From Arachidicoccus sp050436765 (GTDB lineage: Bacteria; Bacteroidota; Bacteroidia; Chitinophagales; Chitinophagaceae): 12,695 nt of DNA. The notes under the pieces were generated by a model. That model made no database searches. It worked only from the letters and a program-made list of their open reading frames with translations, and had not been told where the DNA came from. Positions within the stretch are counted from its first letter, which is position 1, and every line of letters begins with the position of its first letter. The stretch lies in the NCBI RefSeq assembly GCF_050436765.1, contig NZ_JBNQGD010000086.1:1-12695 (forward strand), read 5' to 3'. Of this stretch, positions 1 through 7,101 are shown one piece after another. A program made the translations under genes and the position numbers.

Positions 1-158
1 GCCCAATTCACTCCTTTAAAATTGGACGTATTACTTATTACGGTATCCACTGTTGCAATAGGAGGTTCTACCGGGCTGACTTCCGGCTGCCCATTTACAT
101 TCTTTTGACAAGAAAGGACTGAAACACAACTAAACATTAATAGGAAAATGCTTTTCAT
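1..158 (-). CDS. Secreted lipoprotein, N-terminal fragment (runs off the left edge)
   Basis: An ATG at 156-158 opens a frame that stays open to base 1, giving 52 complete codons. The product starts MKSIFLLMFSCVSVLSC, a short type II signal peptide with lipobox VLSC and predicted lipidated Cys17. A Pro/Glu-rich linker follows (about residues 22-35), typical of a spacer between the lipid anchor and a folded domain. The last visible residues are NFKGVNW. A Lys-Gly-Val-Asn stretch is common at the first strand of glycoside hydrolase catalytic domains of the GH5/clan A type, so a surface or periplasmic glycosidase is possible, but this is a weak inference from seven residues. The gene follows the SusD-like gene by 35 bases on the same strand, so it is probably the third gene of that operon, the usual place for a glycan-binding protein or enzyme. 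The gene itself and its lipoprotein nature are well supported; its function is not. Confidence 0.75.
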   Translation of the reverse strand, partial: MKSIFLLMFSCVSVLSCQKNVNGQPEVSPVEPPIATVDTVISNTSNFKGVNW

Positions 159-193
159 TTTATCTTCTTTTATTAAATAGATTAAATATACCT

Positions 194-1876
194 TTAATAA
201 CCTTGATTTTGTTCCAATTGATTATTGGACGCCTGAATTTCAGCACGAGGAATCGGTAACCAATATTCTTTGTCTTCAAACTTACGACCATCCAATGCAA
301 TTATTTTATTGTATGTAAATGTATCACCAGACTTATTGATAGAAATACCATAAGCCGGTACATTCTCTGTTGAGTCTGCAATTTTCCATCTACGAACATC
401 ATAAAATCTTTGTTCTTCAAATGCCAATTCAATTCTACGTTCTTCTCTAATCGCCATGCGCATTTGGGGCTGAGAAAGACCACTAGGTAAAGCTGGCATA
501 TTTACGGTGGCTCTAGCTCTAATACTATTAATTGCATTGTATACCGTCGCATCAGGCCCTACTGCCTCGTTCTGCGCCTCGGCATAATCCAACAATATTT
601 CAGCATAACGCAGGTAAATCCATGGCTGATTGCCAGCAACAGACCAAGGATTATCAATGGGATTATTGTCATCCATAAATTTCTTTAAATAATATCCAGT
701 CTTTGACGTATTCCAGTTAGAAGGGCCATCTTTACTATCTTTCCCACCTGGAGTGTAGGTCTGAACTGTGCTTGAACGGTATTGAGCACCATTGTATAAA
801 ATGGTAGCATAAAAACGTGGATCTCTATTATCATATGGATGTGTCGGATCATAGCCTGAGGTAGGATCGGTAATGGATTTACCGTTGCTCATTTCATAAT
901 CATCTACCAAGTTCTGCAGCGGTACATTACCGCCCCAGCCGTCATATCCGTTAGGCCCGTTAGCGATTTCCAAACATACATGTCTGGCATTGATGGTGTA
1001 AAGTCTTTCAAAAATAATTTCATTATTGTTCTCATCTAAAAACAAATTACGATAACCACCTTGAGAAAGGCTATACTTGCCTAAATCCATCACCGCCTTT
1101 GCGGCAGCGGCAGCAGCACTCCATGAACCTACATTATAGAGAGGACTAGCAGCATATAAAAGTAACCTTGCCTTTAGCCCTAATGCCGCCCCCTTTGTTG
1201 CTCTACCAAGCGCCCAATTACCATCATTATTTAAAGGAAGTAGCGCAGCAGCAGTATCAAATTGAGCAGCGGTATAATTAATGCAATCACTTAAACTTGA
1301 ACGATGAAAAAGAGCTGTATCTGTGATTAAATTATCGGTTAAGTTATACACCTTATCTCCTGTAAGCACCACTCTTCCGTAATTTCTGATTAAATCAAAA
1401 TATCTGAAAGCTCTAATAAATTTCAATTCACCTAACAATCTACTACGATGATCCGCACTCATTTGAACTTTATCAATATTTTGGATGGCATAGTTGCATT
1501 CTCTGATGCTTCTGTAACTACGACCCCAAATGGTACTAGCTATTCCCAGGTTTTCCGGGGCCAGCTGATCACGTTGTATTAACCAACTGTTGTCGTCGTT
1601 ATTGTAAATAGACTCATCGGTCACTGAACTCCACATAGAGTATTCAAATCCGCGACCGAAACCGGGAGGAGTGCCCTCTCCTTCTTTGTCTTGCAATTTT
1701 ACACCTAGATATCGATTAATAACATAATCTTCAAATAAGGAAGAATCTCCGATTATAGATACATCCGACACTCTATCGGTGGGATTAATATTTAAATAGT
1801 TTTTTTGACAAGACGAAAGCAACAATGTTATTGTTATCGCTACTGCAGCTATGGTTATATGGAAATACTTTTTCAT
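194..1876 (-). CDS. SusD/RagB-family surface glycan-binding lipoprotein (unit B)
   Basis: Outer-membrane lipoprotein that caps a SusC transporter and binds oligosaccharide before import. The 560-residue product has a type II signal peptide with lipobox LLSSC (lipidated Cys23), followed by the usual SusD opening QKNYLNINPTD. The N-terminal SusD-like domain spans about residues 24-240; its helical TPR-type segments include ELKFIRAFRYFDLIRNYG (150-167) and LKARLLLYAASPLYN (234-248). The RagB/SusD C-terminal domain covers about 280-560, with the hallmark stretches YLRYAEILLDYAEAQNEA (421-438), INSIRARA (449-456) and REERRIELAFEEQRFYDVRRWK (477-498). Length is normal for the family (about 500-600). 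The start lies 6 bases after the stop of the SusC-like gene, suggesting tight co-expression and pairing with that transporter. No truncation or frameshift is visible. The family call is secure. The ligand is not predictable from sequence. Confidence 0.97.
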   Translation of the reverse strand: MKKYFHITIAAVAITITLLLSSCQKNYLNINPTDRVSDVSIIGDSSLFEDYVINRYLGVKLQDKEGEGTPPGFGRGFEYSMWSSVTDESIYNNDDNSWLIQRDQLAPENLGIASTIWGRSYRSIRECNYAIQNIDKVQMSADHRSRLLGELKFIRAFRYFDLIRNYGRVVLTGDKVYNLTDNLITDTALFHRSSLSDCINYTAAQFDTAAALLPLNNDGNWALGRATKGAALGLKARLLLYAASPLYNVGSWSAAAAAAKAVMDLGKYSLSQGGYRNLFLDENNNEIIFERLYTINARHVCLEIANGPNGYDGWGGNVPLQNLVDDYEMSNGKSITDPTSGYDPTHPYDNRDPRFYATILYNGAQYRSSTVQTYTPGGKDSKDGPSNWNTSKTGYYLKKFMDDNNPIDNPWSVAGNQPWIYLRYAEILLDYAEAQNEAVGPDATVYNAINSIRARATVNMPALPSGLSQPQMRMAIREERRIELAFEEQRFYDVRRWKIADSTENVPAYGISINKSGDTFTYNKIIALDGRKFEDKEYWLPIPRAEIQASNNQLEQNQGY

Positions 1877-1882
1877 AAAGAA

Positions 1883-4800
1883 TTAAAATTTGAGGTTTAG
1901 ACCTACGTTAATGATTTTTTGTTGAGGATAAAACTGCCCACTTCCGCTAGTCCCTTCCGGATCATAATCTTTAACCGGAGAAATAGTGAAAAGATTAAAT
2001 GCATTTACAAAAACTCTTAGGCTGGAAATATGTATATTTTTCAAAATGGTTTCCGGAATCTGGTATCCTAATTCAACATTTTTTAAACGAACAAAAGATG
2101 CGTTATTCAGCCAAAAAGTATTGTTATACAATCCTCCACTTATAGCGCTTGAGGATCTATCGGAAACTTTAGGATAAGTCCCGTTTGGATTTGAAGGACT
2201 CCATCGATTATCTGCCCAACTACTATAAAAATTGCCAATACTCCCTGCCTCCGGTAATACATATTGACTAACCTGCGCTTGACCTGCAAATACAGCTGAT
2301 AGATCAAAATTATGGAAACTGGCATACAGGTTCAACCCATAAGTAATTCGAGGGATATTCCCGTATTTGCTTCTTATCTGATCATCGGCAGTAATTTTTC
2401 CATCATGATTGTAGTCCTGATAAATCAGATCTCCCAATTGAGCCCCGGATACATGCGGAATGGAATCTAGTTGCGTTTGTGTTCTGAAAATACCAATTGA
2501 CTTATATAACAAATAGGTATTTAAAGAGCCTCCAGTTTGTCTCTGATAAGGCAAGGTCCCGGCTGCCTCATCAATAAATATGATTTTATTTTTAGCATAG
2601 GTAAAATTTCCAGAAATACCCCAAGAAAAATTACCCGGATGATTATAGCCCAAAGTTCCTTCAAATCCATTATTATTAACTTTGCCAATATTTTCCGATG
2701 GCACTAAAGGATCTGAATTATAAGGGTTCACAATGCCGGAGGTACCCGGTAAAGAAGCATTTCTTGTCGTTAAAATGTTAGATCTTTTTTGCCAAAATAG
2801 GATTGCTTCTAAAGTAAAGTTTTTCAATATAGTAGCGTTAATTCCCAGATCGGTCTTTCTGGCCGTTTCCCAAGTAATGCCCGGGTTGGCGAGTTTTATA
2901 AGGTCAATCCCCGGCGTAATATAATTGCCACTGCCGCTATTCAAAACATAGGCACTATTGAAGGAATAATTTTGAAAATATTGAAATAAACCTACATTGT
3001 CATCTCCTAAAGTACCGTAGGAGGCTCTGATTTTTAAATTATCGACGATATCATTTTTGAACCAGTTCTCTTTAGAAATTATGTACCCTGCAGAAATAGA
3101 TGGGAAATAACCATATCGTTTCTCCGATGGAAAAGTTGATGATCCGTCAACACGAAGCTGACCTTCTAATAAATACTTTTCATCATAATTATAAGCTAAC
3201 CTACTAATGACACTAGTTCTGGTAAAGTTGTAGCTGCTGCCATAATTGTTTTGATCTGTTGCGGCTGTACCGCCTGCAGATAGTTCGGGTGTTTGCAGCG
3301 TTGGAAAATTCATTCTTGAAGCACCAAAAGTTTCAGAATGGTTCTTGCTTTGTTCATAACCTACGAATGCATCTAGATGATGCTTCCCAAAACTATGCAC
3401 ATAATTCAACTTAATGTTGGAGGTAGTTAAAGACTGATTTATCTGCGATTCTGAAAGAGAAGCCTTTCCGGCAGAACCTCCAACAACAACGCTATTATAA
3501 TTATTAGAAGTTGGGTCATAAGAATAAAGCAAATATGGTTGACTAAATGATTTGTCAAAATTCCAGGATTTATCAGCCGATAAAAATCCATCCAGAGACA
3601 ATCCTTCAATACCAGGAATACTATAACTTCCTTTTAAAATGCCATTAAAGTATTGTGTTGGATTATGATTCAGGCCTCCAATATTGGTAACCTGTAATGC
3701 AGGATTGTTATTTTCAATACCGGTTGTGGGTAGTCCGTTCGGATAAAATGCACCCACTATTGGTTTCCCCCTGTATATTGATCTGAAAATATCTCCCGCG
3801 CCCACCTGAGGATATTGTCTGTCTTCATCTCTTCCTGCAAGCGATAAACTTACTTTGAACCTACTGGTTACGTTTGCATCAATATTTGAGCGAAAATTAT
3901 ATTGATGATATTTAGTCGCTCCATTCTTATAGATTCCATTTTGTGAAATGGTACCCAGTGATACAAAATATTTTACGTCTTCATTCCCTCCAGAAACATT
4001 AAGGTCATGCTGGCTTTGTGAAGCCACATTTTTTAAAGTTTGCTTTTCCCAGTTCGTATTTGGATAATTCAACAGGTCCGAACCATCTTTAAATTTTTGT
4101 ATCTGTTCACTGGTATAAGCTTGATTCATTCCTTTACTGGGACTGGCGTAATAGTCGATTTCATTCATAATCTGGGCATAGGTCGCTGCGTCAGCCATTT
4201 TAGGCAAGCGAGTTGGAGAACTGAATCCTTGATTAAAAGAATAATTAATAACTGGCTTTCCTAGCGCTCCTCTTTTGGTTGTTACGAGGATAACACCATT
4301 TGCAGCCCGGTTTCCATAAATAGCAGCAGAAGCATCCTTCAACACTGTAATGCTCGCAATATCATTGGGGTCTAATCTTTCCAGGCCACCTAATTGTCCC
4401 GGAACACCATCCACCACAACAAGCACATCATTGTTACCTGTTGTCGCTAATCCTCGGATGCTAATACTTGAGCCATCATAACCAGGCTCTCCTGAACGAT
4501 TATCTACAATAATACCCGAGAAACGTCCGGCAAGAGAATTGGATAAATTGGGCTGAGGGCTTTTTACCAAATCAGCTCCTTTTACTTCGGACACAGACCC
4601 TGTTAATGTCGCACGCTTTTGTGTTCCATACCCAACAACAACTACGTCATTCAATGAACTGATCTGTGCATTTTTTAGAATAACAGTTAAATTTGTTCGA
4701 TTTTTAACCGCTATCTTCTGGCTTTCAAATCCTATTGATGTGAAACTTAGTGATGATGAAGGTGATACAGAAATATCAAATATGCCATTAGAATCGGTTA

Positions 4801-4984
4801 TTGTACCCTCTTTAGTGCCGATTAACAAAACAGAGACATTGGCAAGCGGTGTTCCCTCTTCATTTGTTACTTTTCCTTTCAACTCCACCTTATTTTGCGC
4901 AATAACGGAGGTTGAAATAAGAAAAGATGAAACTAAGAGAAGACATATGAACCTTGATACAGGTCTTGATTTTCTATTTTCCAT
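1883..4984 (-). CDS. SusC/RagA-family TonB-dependent outer-membrane transporter (unit B)
   Basis: Imports glycan oligomers across the outer membrane using TonB/ExbBD energy, with the SusD-like lipoprotein encoded 6 bases downstream as its lid. From the chosen ATG the product has 1033 residues, a normal SusC length. In order: an Sec signal peptide ending ISTSVIAQ (about 1-30), a carboxypeptidase-regulatory-like domain starting KVELKGKVTNEEGTPLANV (about 32-108), the conserved DVVVVGYGTQKR segment (113-124), a plug domain with SIRGLATTGNNDVLVVVDG (about 185-203) and ITVLKDASAAIYGNRAANGV (about 212-231), then the beta-barrel to the C-terminal aromatic residue in NVGLNLKF. Near the C-terminal third, DYNHDGKITADD forms an EF-hand-like acidic loop. 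The start is uncertain: in-frame ATGs also lie at 5009-5011 and 5051-5053. I prefer 4984 because it puts the basic n-region MENRKSRPVSR directly before the hydrophobic core. No upstream gene is close, so a promoter should lie in 4985-5590. Confidence 0.97.
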   Translation of the reverse strand: MENRKSRPVSRFICLLLVSSFLISTSVIAQNKVELKGKVTNEEGTPLANVSVLLIGTKEGTITDSNGIFDISVSPSSSLSFTSIGFESQKIAVKNRTNLTVILKNAQISSLNDVVVVGYGTQKRATLTGSVSEVKGADLVKSPQPNLSNSLAGRFSGIIVDNRSGEPGYDGSSISIRGLATTGNNDVLVVVDGVPGQLGGLERLDPNDIASITVLKDASAAIYGNRAANGVILVTTKRGALGKPVINYSFNQGFSSPTRLPKMADAATYAQIMNEIDYYASPSKGMNQAYTSEQIQKFKDGSDLLNYPNTNWEKQTLKNVASQSQHDLNVSGGNEDVKYFVSLGTISQNGIYKNGATKYHQYNFRSNIDANVTSRFKVSLSLAGRDEDRQYPQVGAGDIFRSIYRGKPIVGAFYPNGLPTTGIENNNPALQVTNIGGLNHNPTQYFNGILKGSYSIPGIEGLSLDGFLSADKSWNFDKSFSQPYLLYSYDPTSNNYNSVVVGGSAGKASLSESQINQSLTTSNIKLNYVHSFGKHHLDAFVGYEQSKNHSETFGASRMNFPTLQTPELSAGGTAATDQNNYGSSYNFTRTSVISRLAYNYDEKYLLEGQLRVDGSSTFPSEKRYGYFPSISAGYIISKENWFKNDIVDNLKIRASYGTLGDDNVGLFQYFQNYSFNSAYVLNSGSGNYITPGIDLIKLANPGITWETARKTDLGINATILKNFTLEAILFWQKRSNILTTRNASLPGTSGIVNPYNSDPLVPSENIGKVNNNGFEGTLGYNHPGNFSWGISGNFTYAKNKIIFIDEAAGTLPYQRQTGGSLNTYLLYKSIGIFRTQTQLDSIPHVSGAQLGDLIYQDYNHDGKITADDQIRSKYGNIPRITYGLNLYASFHNFDLSAVFAGQAQVSQYVLPEAGSIGNFYSSWADNRWSPSNPNGTYPKVSDRSSSAISGGLYNNTFWLNNASFVRLKNVELGYQIPETILKNIHISSLRVFVNAFNLFTISPVKDYDPEGTSGSGQFYPQQKIINVGLNLKF

Positions 4985-5593
4985 TTTAGGAAAAATAAAA
5001 TTGAAATTCATATAACAAATGATTTTAAAGTTTGTAAACAAATACCATTGCAAGATTGACCCTCGATATTCAAAATTTCGTTACGACTCCGTCGTTTTTT
5101 TAATGTTCGCATTTGACTTGATTTTATATTTTAGTGGCTAATAGACAATCTTTGATTTAACCGTTATTATAGATTTTATAAATGATTTCCATAATACACG
5201 ATTCACACACAATTGTTAGTGCAAATTAACAACCCACCCCGACAAAAGAAGGGGGGAAATTGATAAAAAAGAGGGGGTATTTTCATTATTTTTTAACAGT
5301 AGTTCTCTAGAGTCGACATATTATTCTTTTAGATGGAGAAGTATAAATTAGACATTTAGAAAATTATAGAATTGCTGCCTATTTGCTTCAGTTGATTAAT
5401 TTACACCAAAGTGATTTATCATTCGGGCAAAGACGACGCAATAGAAAAAAACGCACTTGGATGATACATTATTATGGCGCTTTAGCGGGTTACAATAAAT
5501 ATAATAACGCTTAATCAATATTTTCAAAAATTTAAGACATCGAGAATTAGGCAATATTTCTATGCTTTGTTATCTCCACCACAATTAACCAAA
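4985..5593. other. Gene-poor spacer between the two operons
   Basis: No convincing gene was found here on either strand. It is AT-rich and lies upstream of the unit B SusC-like gene and downstream of the unit A terminator, so the unit B promoter and 5' leader should be inside it. Searching for the Bacteroidota primary-sigma pattern (TAnnTTTG near -7 with TTG near -33) on the minus strand gave no clean match, so no promoter is annotated. Visible structures are a 5-bp hairpin at 5083-5095 next to a T run on the plus strand, a CCCACCCC/GGGGGG/GGGGG tract at 5233-5277, and a 55-codon open frame without a start codon at 5347-5514. No regulator, sigma factor or anti-sigma gene is present. Confidence 0.7.
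5233..5277. repeat. C-run/G-run tract with a possible small hairpin
   Basis: A CCCACCCC stretch at 5233-5240 is followed, after ten bases, by six G (5251-5256) and later five G (5273-5277), separated by A-rich sequence. The four C at 5237-5240 can pair with four of the first G run over a loop of ten bases. In surrounding AT-rich DNA these runs stand out. No function is known to me. It lies about 250 bases upstream of the unit B SusC-like start codon. Confidence 0.35.
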
Positions 5594-5637
5594 AACAGCA
5601 GGAGGGCGTCTAAAACCTTAGACGCCCTCCTGCTGTT
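5591..5637 (-). terminator. Intrinsic terminator of unit A, perfect 20-bp stem
   Basis: The arms 5594-5613 and 5618-5637 are exact reverse complements of 20 bases with a four-base loop (aacc at 5614-5617). The stem contains a GC-rich core (GGAGGGCGTC/GACGCCCTCC), unlike the AT-rich surroundings. Read on the minus strand, the distal arm ends in TT and is followed by TTT (5593-5591), giving five T, then GG; on the plus strand the following bases are GAAAAAC, which would not terminate. It lies 143 bases after the stop of the DUF4998/DUF5013-type gene and is best read as the end of the unit A transcript. The T run is short, so transcript stabilisation or processing is an alternative role. Confidence 0.8.
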
Positions 5638-5679
5638 GAAAAACATAATTAATAAAAGCTTGTCAAACGTTCATCTGTT

Positions 5680-5697
5680 TGGGGTATTCGTTCCCCA
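5680..5697. repeat. Small inverted repeat in the 3' untranslated region of unit A
   Basis: TGGGG at 5680-5684 and CCCCA at 5693-5697 pair across an eight-base loop in which one further A-T pair could close a TTCG (plus) or CGAA (minus) tetraloop after a mismatch. No T run follows on the minus strand, so it is not a terminator alone. It lies between the last unit A stop codon and the strong hairpin at 5594-5637 and may only be part of the structured 3' end. Confidence 0.35.
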
Positions 5698-5780
5698 GGC
5701 GATATATAATGATGATACGCGTAATAATTGGCCAATGCCAAAACTCTTTTTAAGCACTTTACAATATTTATAAATCAATC

Positions 5781-7043
5781 TTAATTCTGTATAAGCTTGA
5801 TATATTCGATAACAAAATAGTTTCCAGGATTACCATTCCCTACTAAATTGCCCAAAAATCCGATGGATACAATCTGCGGACTAGCCAATGTAAAAGAGAA
5901 ACTTCTTACCTCATCTAAATTGGGAGATGTTTTACCAACCGGCGCTCCATTATACAATAATGTGTAGCCCAAGGAACTGGAAATATTTATGAGAGAAGGT
6001 ATTCCGCTATTGCCTGCTGCCACTATACAATAAACTGAAGAATTAGATTGAATCTCGGAATAATAGTGGAATGTAATAGTATAATTGCCAGCCGGTAACG
6101 GAAGATTAGTCGGTTGATATATTTTCCCATCTGTCACAGGTGTATTACCCCAGGTCTCCCAATTTATCATTCCAGCACTTCCCCACCGTGAATCCGAAGT
6201 ATATCCACCATTCACACCACCATCTTTATTCATTGCTGCTGCATTGGTAATCCATGGTGCGGCTAATACACCCCATCTACCATCAAAGGAGGCATGTTGA
6301 AAATTTGGACCAGTATTAGACAAATATAATTTTGTTACATCTGCCTTTACTGTATGTGATTGAAAAGAAGTAGAAAAAGTATCTATTGAATTTGGTGCAG
6401 GCAAATAGGCCGTTTTATAACTAAATGGACTACCTAATTTATAAGCAGGCAATTCCGTCGTTTGTCCGGTAATCTTGGCATTAATTAAAGTATCATGAAT
6501 CACATCATTGCTGTCCGGATAAGTAATTTCCATGTTTAAAACACCCGCTGCACTATTTACATCTGCCCAAGATATTAGTGCCGATCCATCTTCTTGCATG
6601 GAGGCGTCTTCAATTCCTCTATTCACAATTGAACTTTGATATAAGTCGCCAAAAACGCTAGCCGTTTCATAGACTCCAATAGAACTGTTACCTGCTATGT
6701 CGTAAGTCTTTATTTCAAAACTCATTTGCCCTTCGGGTAAATTGCTTATGATAATTTTTGCTGTATCTACTCCTGAAGTTCGCTTAACTGACGCCTCAGT
6801 GGAATCTTGCCATCCATTCCAAAAAACTCTATATTTTACAATATTAGGATCAGAAGTAAATAGTCCGGTAATCATTACTCTGTTCCTTCCAGATAAGACA
6901 TGCACCGAATCCATTTTGCCGGTGTATATTATAGATCCATTAGACATATATTCTTTACGATAATCATCAATTTTAGAACAGGCTGACAAAATGCATGTCA
7001 GAAGAACAGTAATATAAACTGTCTTATATTTATTAAATTTCAT
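5781..7043 (-). CDS. Lipoprotein with DUF4998 and DUF5013-like domains, putative surface glycan-binding protein
   Basis: A 420-residue predicted lipoprotein, last gene of unit A. The signal peptide ends in lipobox ILSAC (lipidated Cys22), and the following SKIDD places two Asp at +4/+5, resembling the acidic export signal that sends Bacteroidota lipoproteins to the cell surface. Residues about 25-215 look like DUF4998: YRKEYMSNGSIIYTGKMDSV, NRVMITGLFTSDPNIVKYRVFWN, and a second fibronectin-like part with SALISWADV. Residues about 250-420 look like DUF5013, a beta-sandwich domain, with FDGRWGVLAAPWITNAAA and a C-terminal YFVIEYIKLIQN strand. These assignments are from memory of family patterns, not a profile search. 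Proteins of this layout are usually encoded beside SusC/SusD pairs and are presumed to bind glycan; no catalytic motif is visible. It starts 58 bases after the preceding stop and is followed by the terminator. Confidence 0.88.
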   Translation of the reverse strand: MKFNKYKTVYITVLLTCILSACSKIDDYRKEYMSNGSIIYTGKMDSVHVLSGRNRVMITGLFTSDPNIVKYRVFWNGWQDSTEASVKRTSGVDTAKIIISNLPEGQMSFEIKTYDIAGNSSIGVYETASVFGDLYQSSIVNRGIEDASMQEDGSALISWADVNSAAGVLNMEITYPDSNDVIHDTLINAKITGQTTELPAYKLGSPFSYKTAYLPAPNSIDTFSTSFQSHTVKADVTKLYLSNTGPNFQHASFDGRWGVLAAPWITNAAAMNKDGGVNGGYTSDSRWGSAGMINWETWGNTPVTDGKIYQPTNLPLPAGNYTITFHYYSEIQSNSSVYCIVAAGNSGIPSLINISSSLGYTLLYNGAPVGKTSPNLDEVRSFSFTLASPQIVSIGFLGNLVGNGNPGNYFVIEYIKLIQN

Positions 7044-7101
7044 TAATGCTTAAATTTAGTAGTTAATAAAAGGTTTCTTCAATCCTCGCCGTTTCCGCCA
7101 A

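Noticed and set aside
4740..5015. Plus-strand open frame of 91 codons opposite the start of the unit B SusC-like gene.
   Set aside because: It lies antisense to the strongly supported signal peptide and carboxypeptidase-regulatory-like domain and shows no protein features of its own.
5083..5101. Terminator-like ACGAC/GTCGT hairpin followed by a T run on the plus strand.
   Set aside because: The stem is only five base pairs and no plus-strand gene lies before it.
5222..5247. Bacteroidota-type promoter on the minus strand (TTAATTTG with TTTTGTC upstream).
   Set aside because: The -7 element departs from TAnnTTTG and the spacing to the upstream TTTTG is about 13 bases rather than 19-20.
5233..5277. 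G-quadruplex.
   Set aside because: Only two G runs occur on one strand within reach; four are needed for an intramolecular structure.
5305..5317. CTCTAGAGTCGAC, identical to the XbaI-SalI part of a common cloning-vector polylinker.
   Set aside because: The match is only 13 bases; neighbouring polylinker sites (BamHI, PstI, HindIII in the vector order) are absent and the flanks are ordinary AT-rich DNA. Chance is the simpler reading, though a join here could be checked in raw reads.
5567..5773. Plus-strand open frame of 68 codons in the spacer.
   Set aside because: It reads straight through both arms of the terminator hairpin and has no recognisable protein features, so it is a by-product of the inverted repeat.
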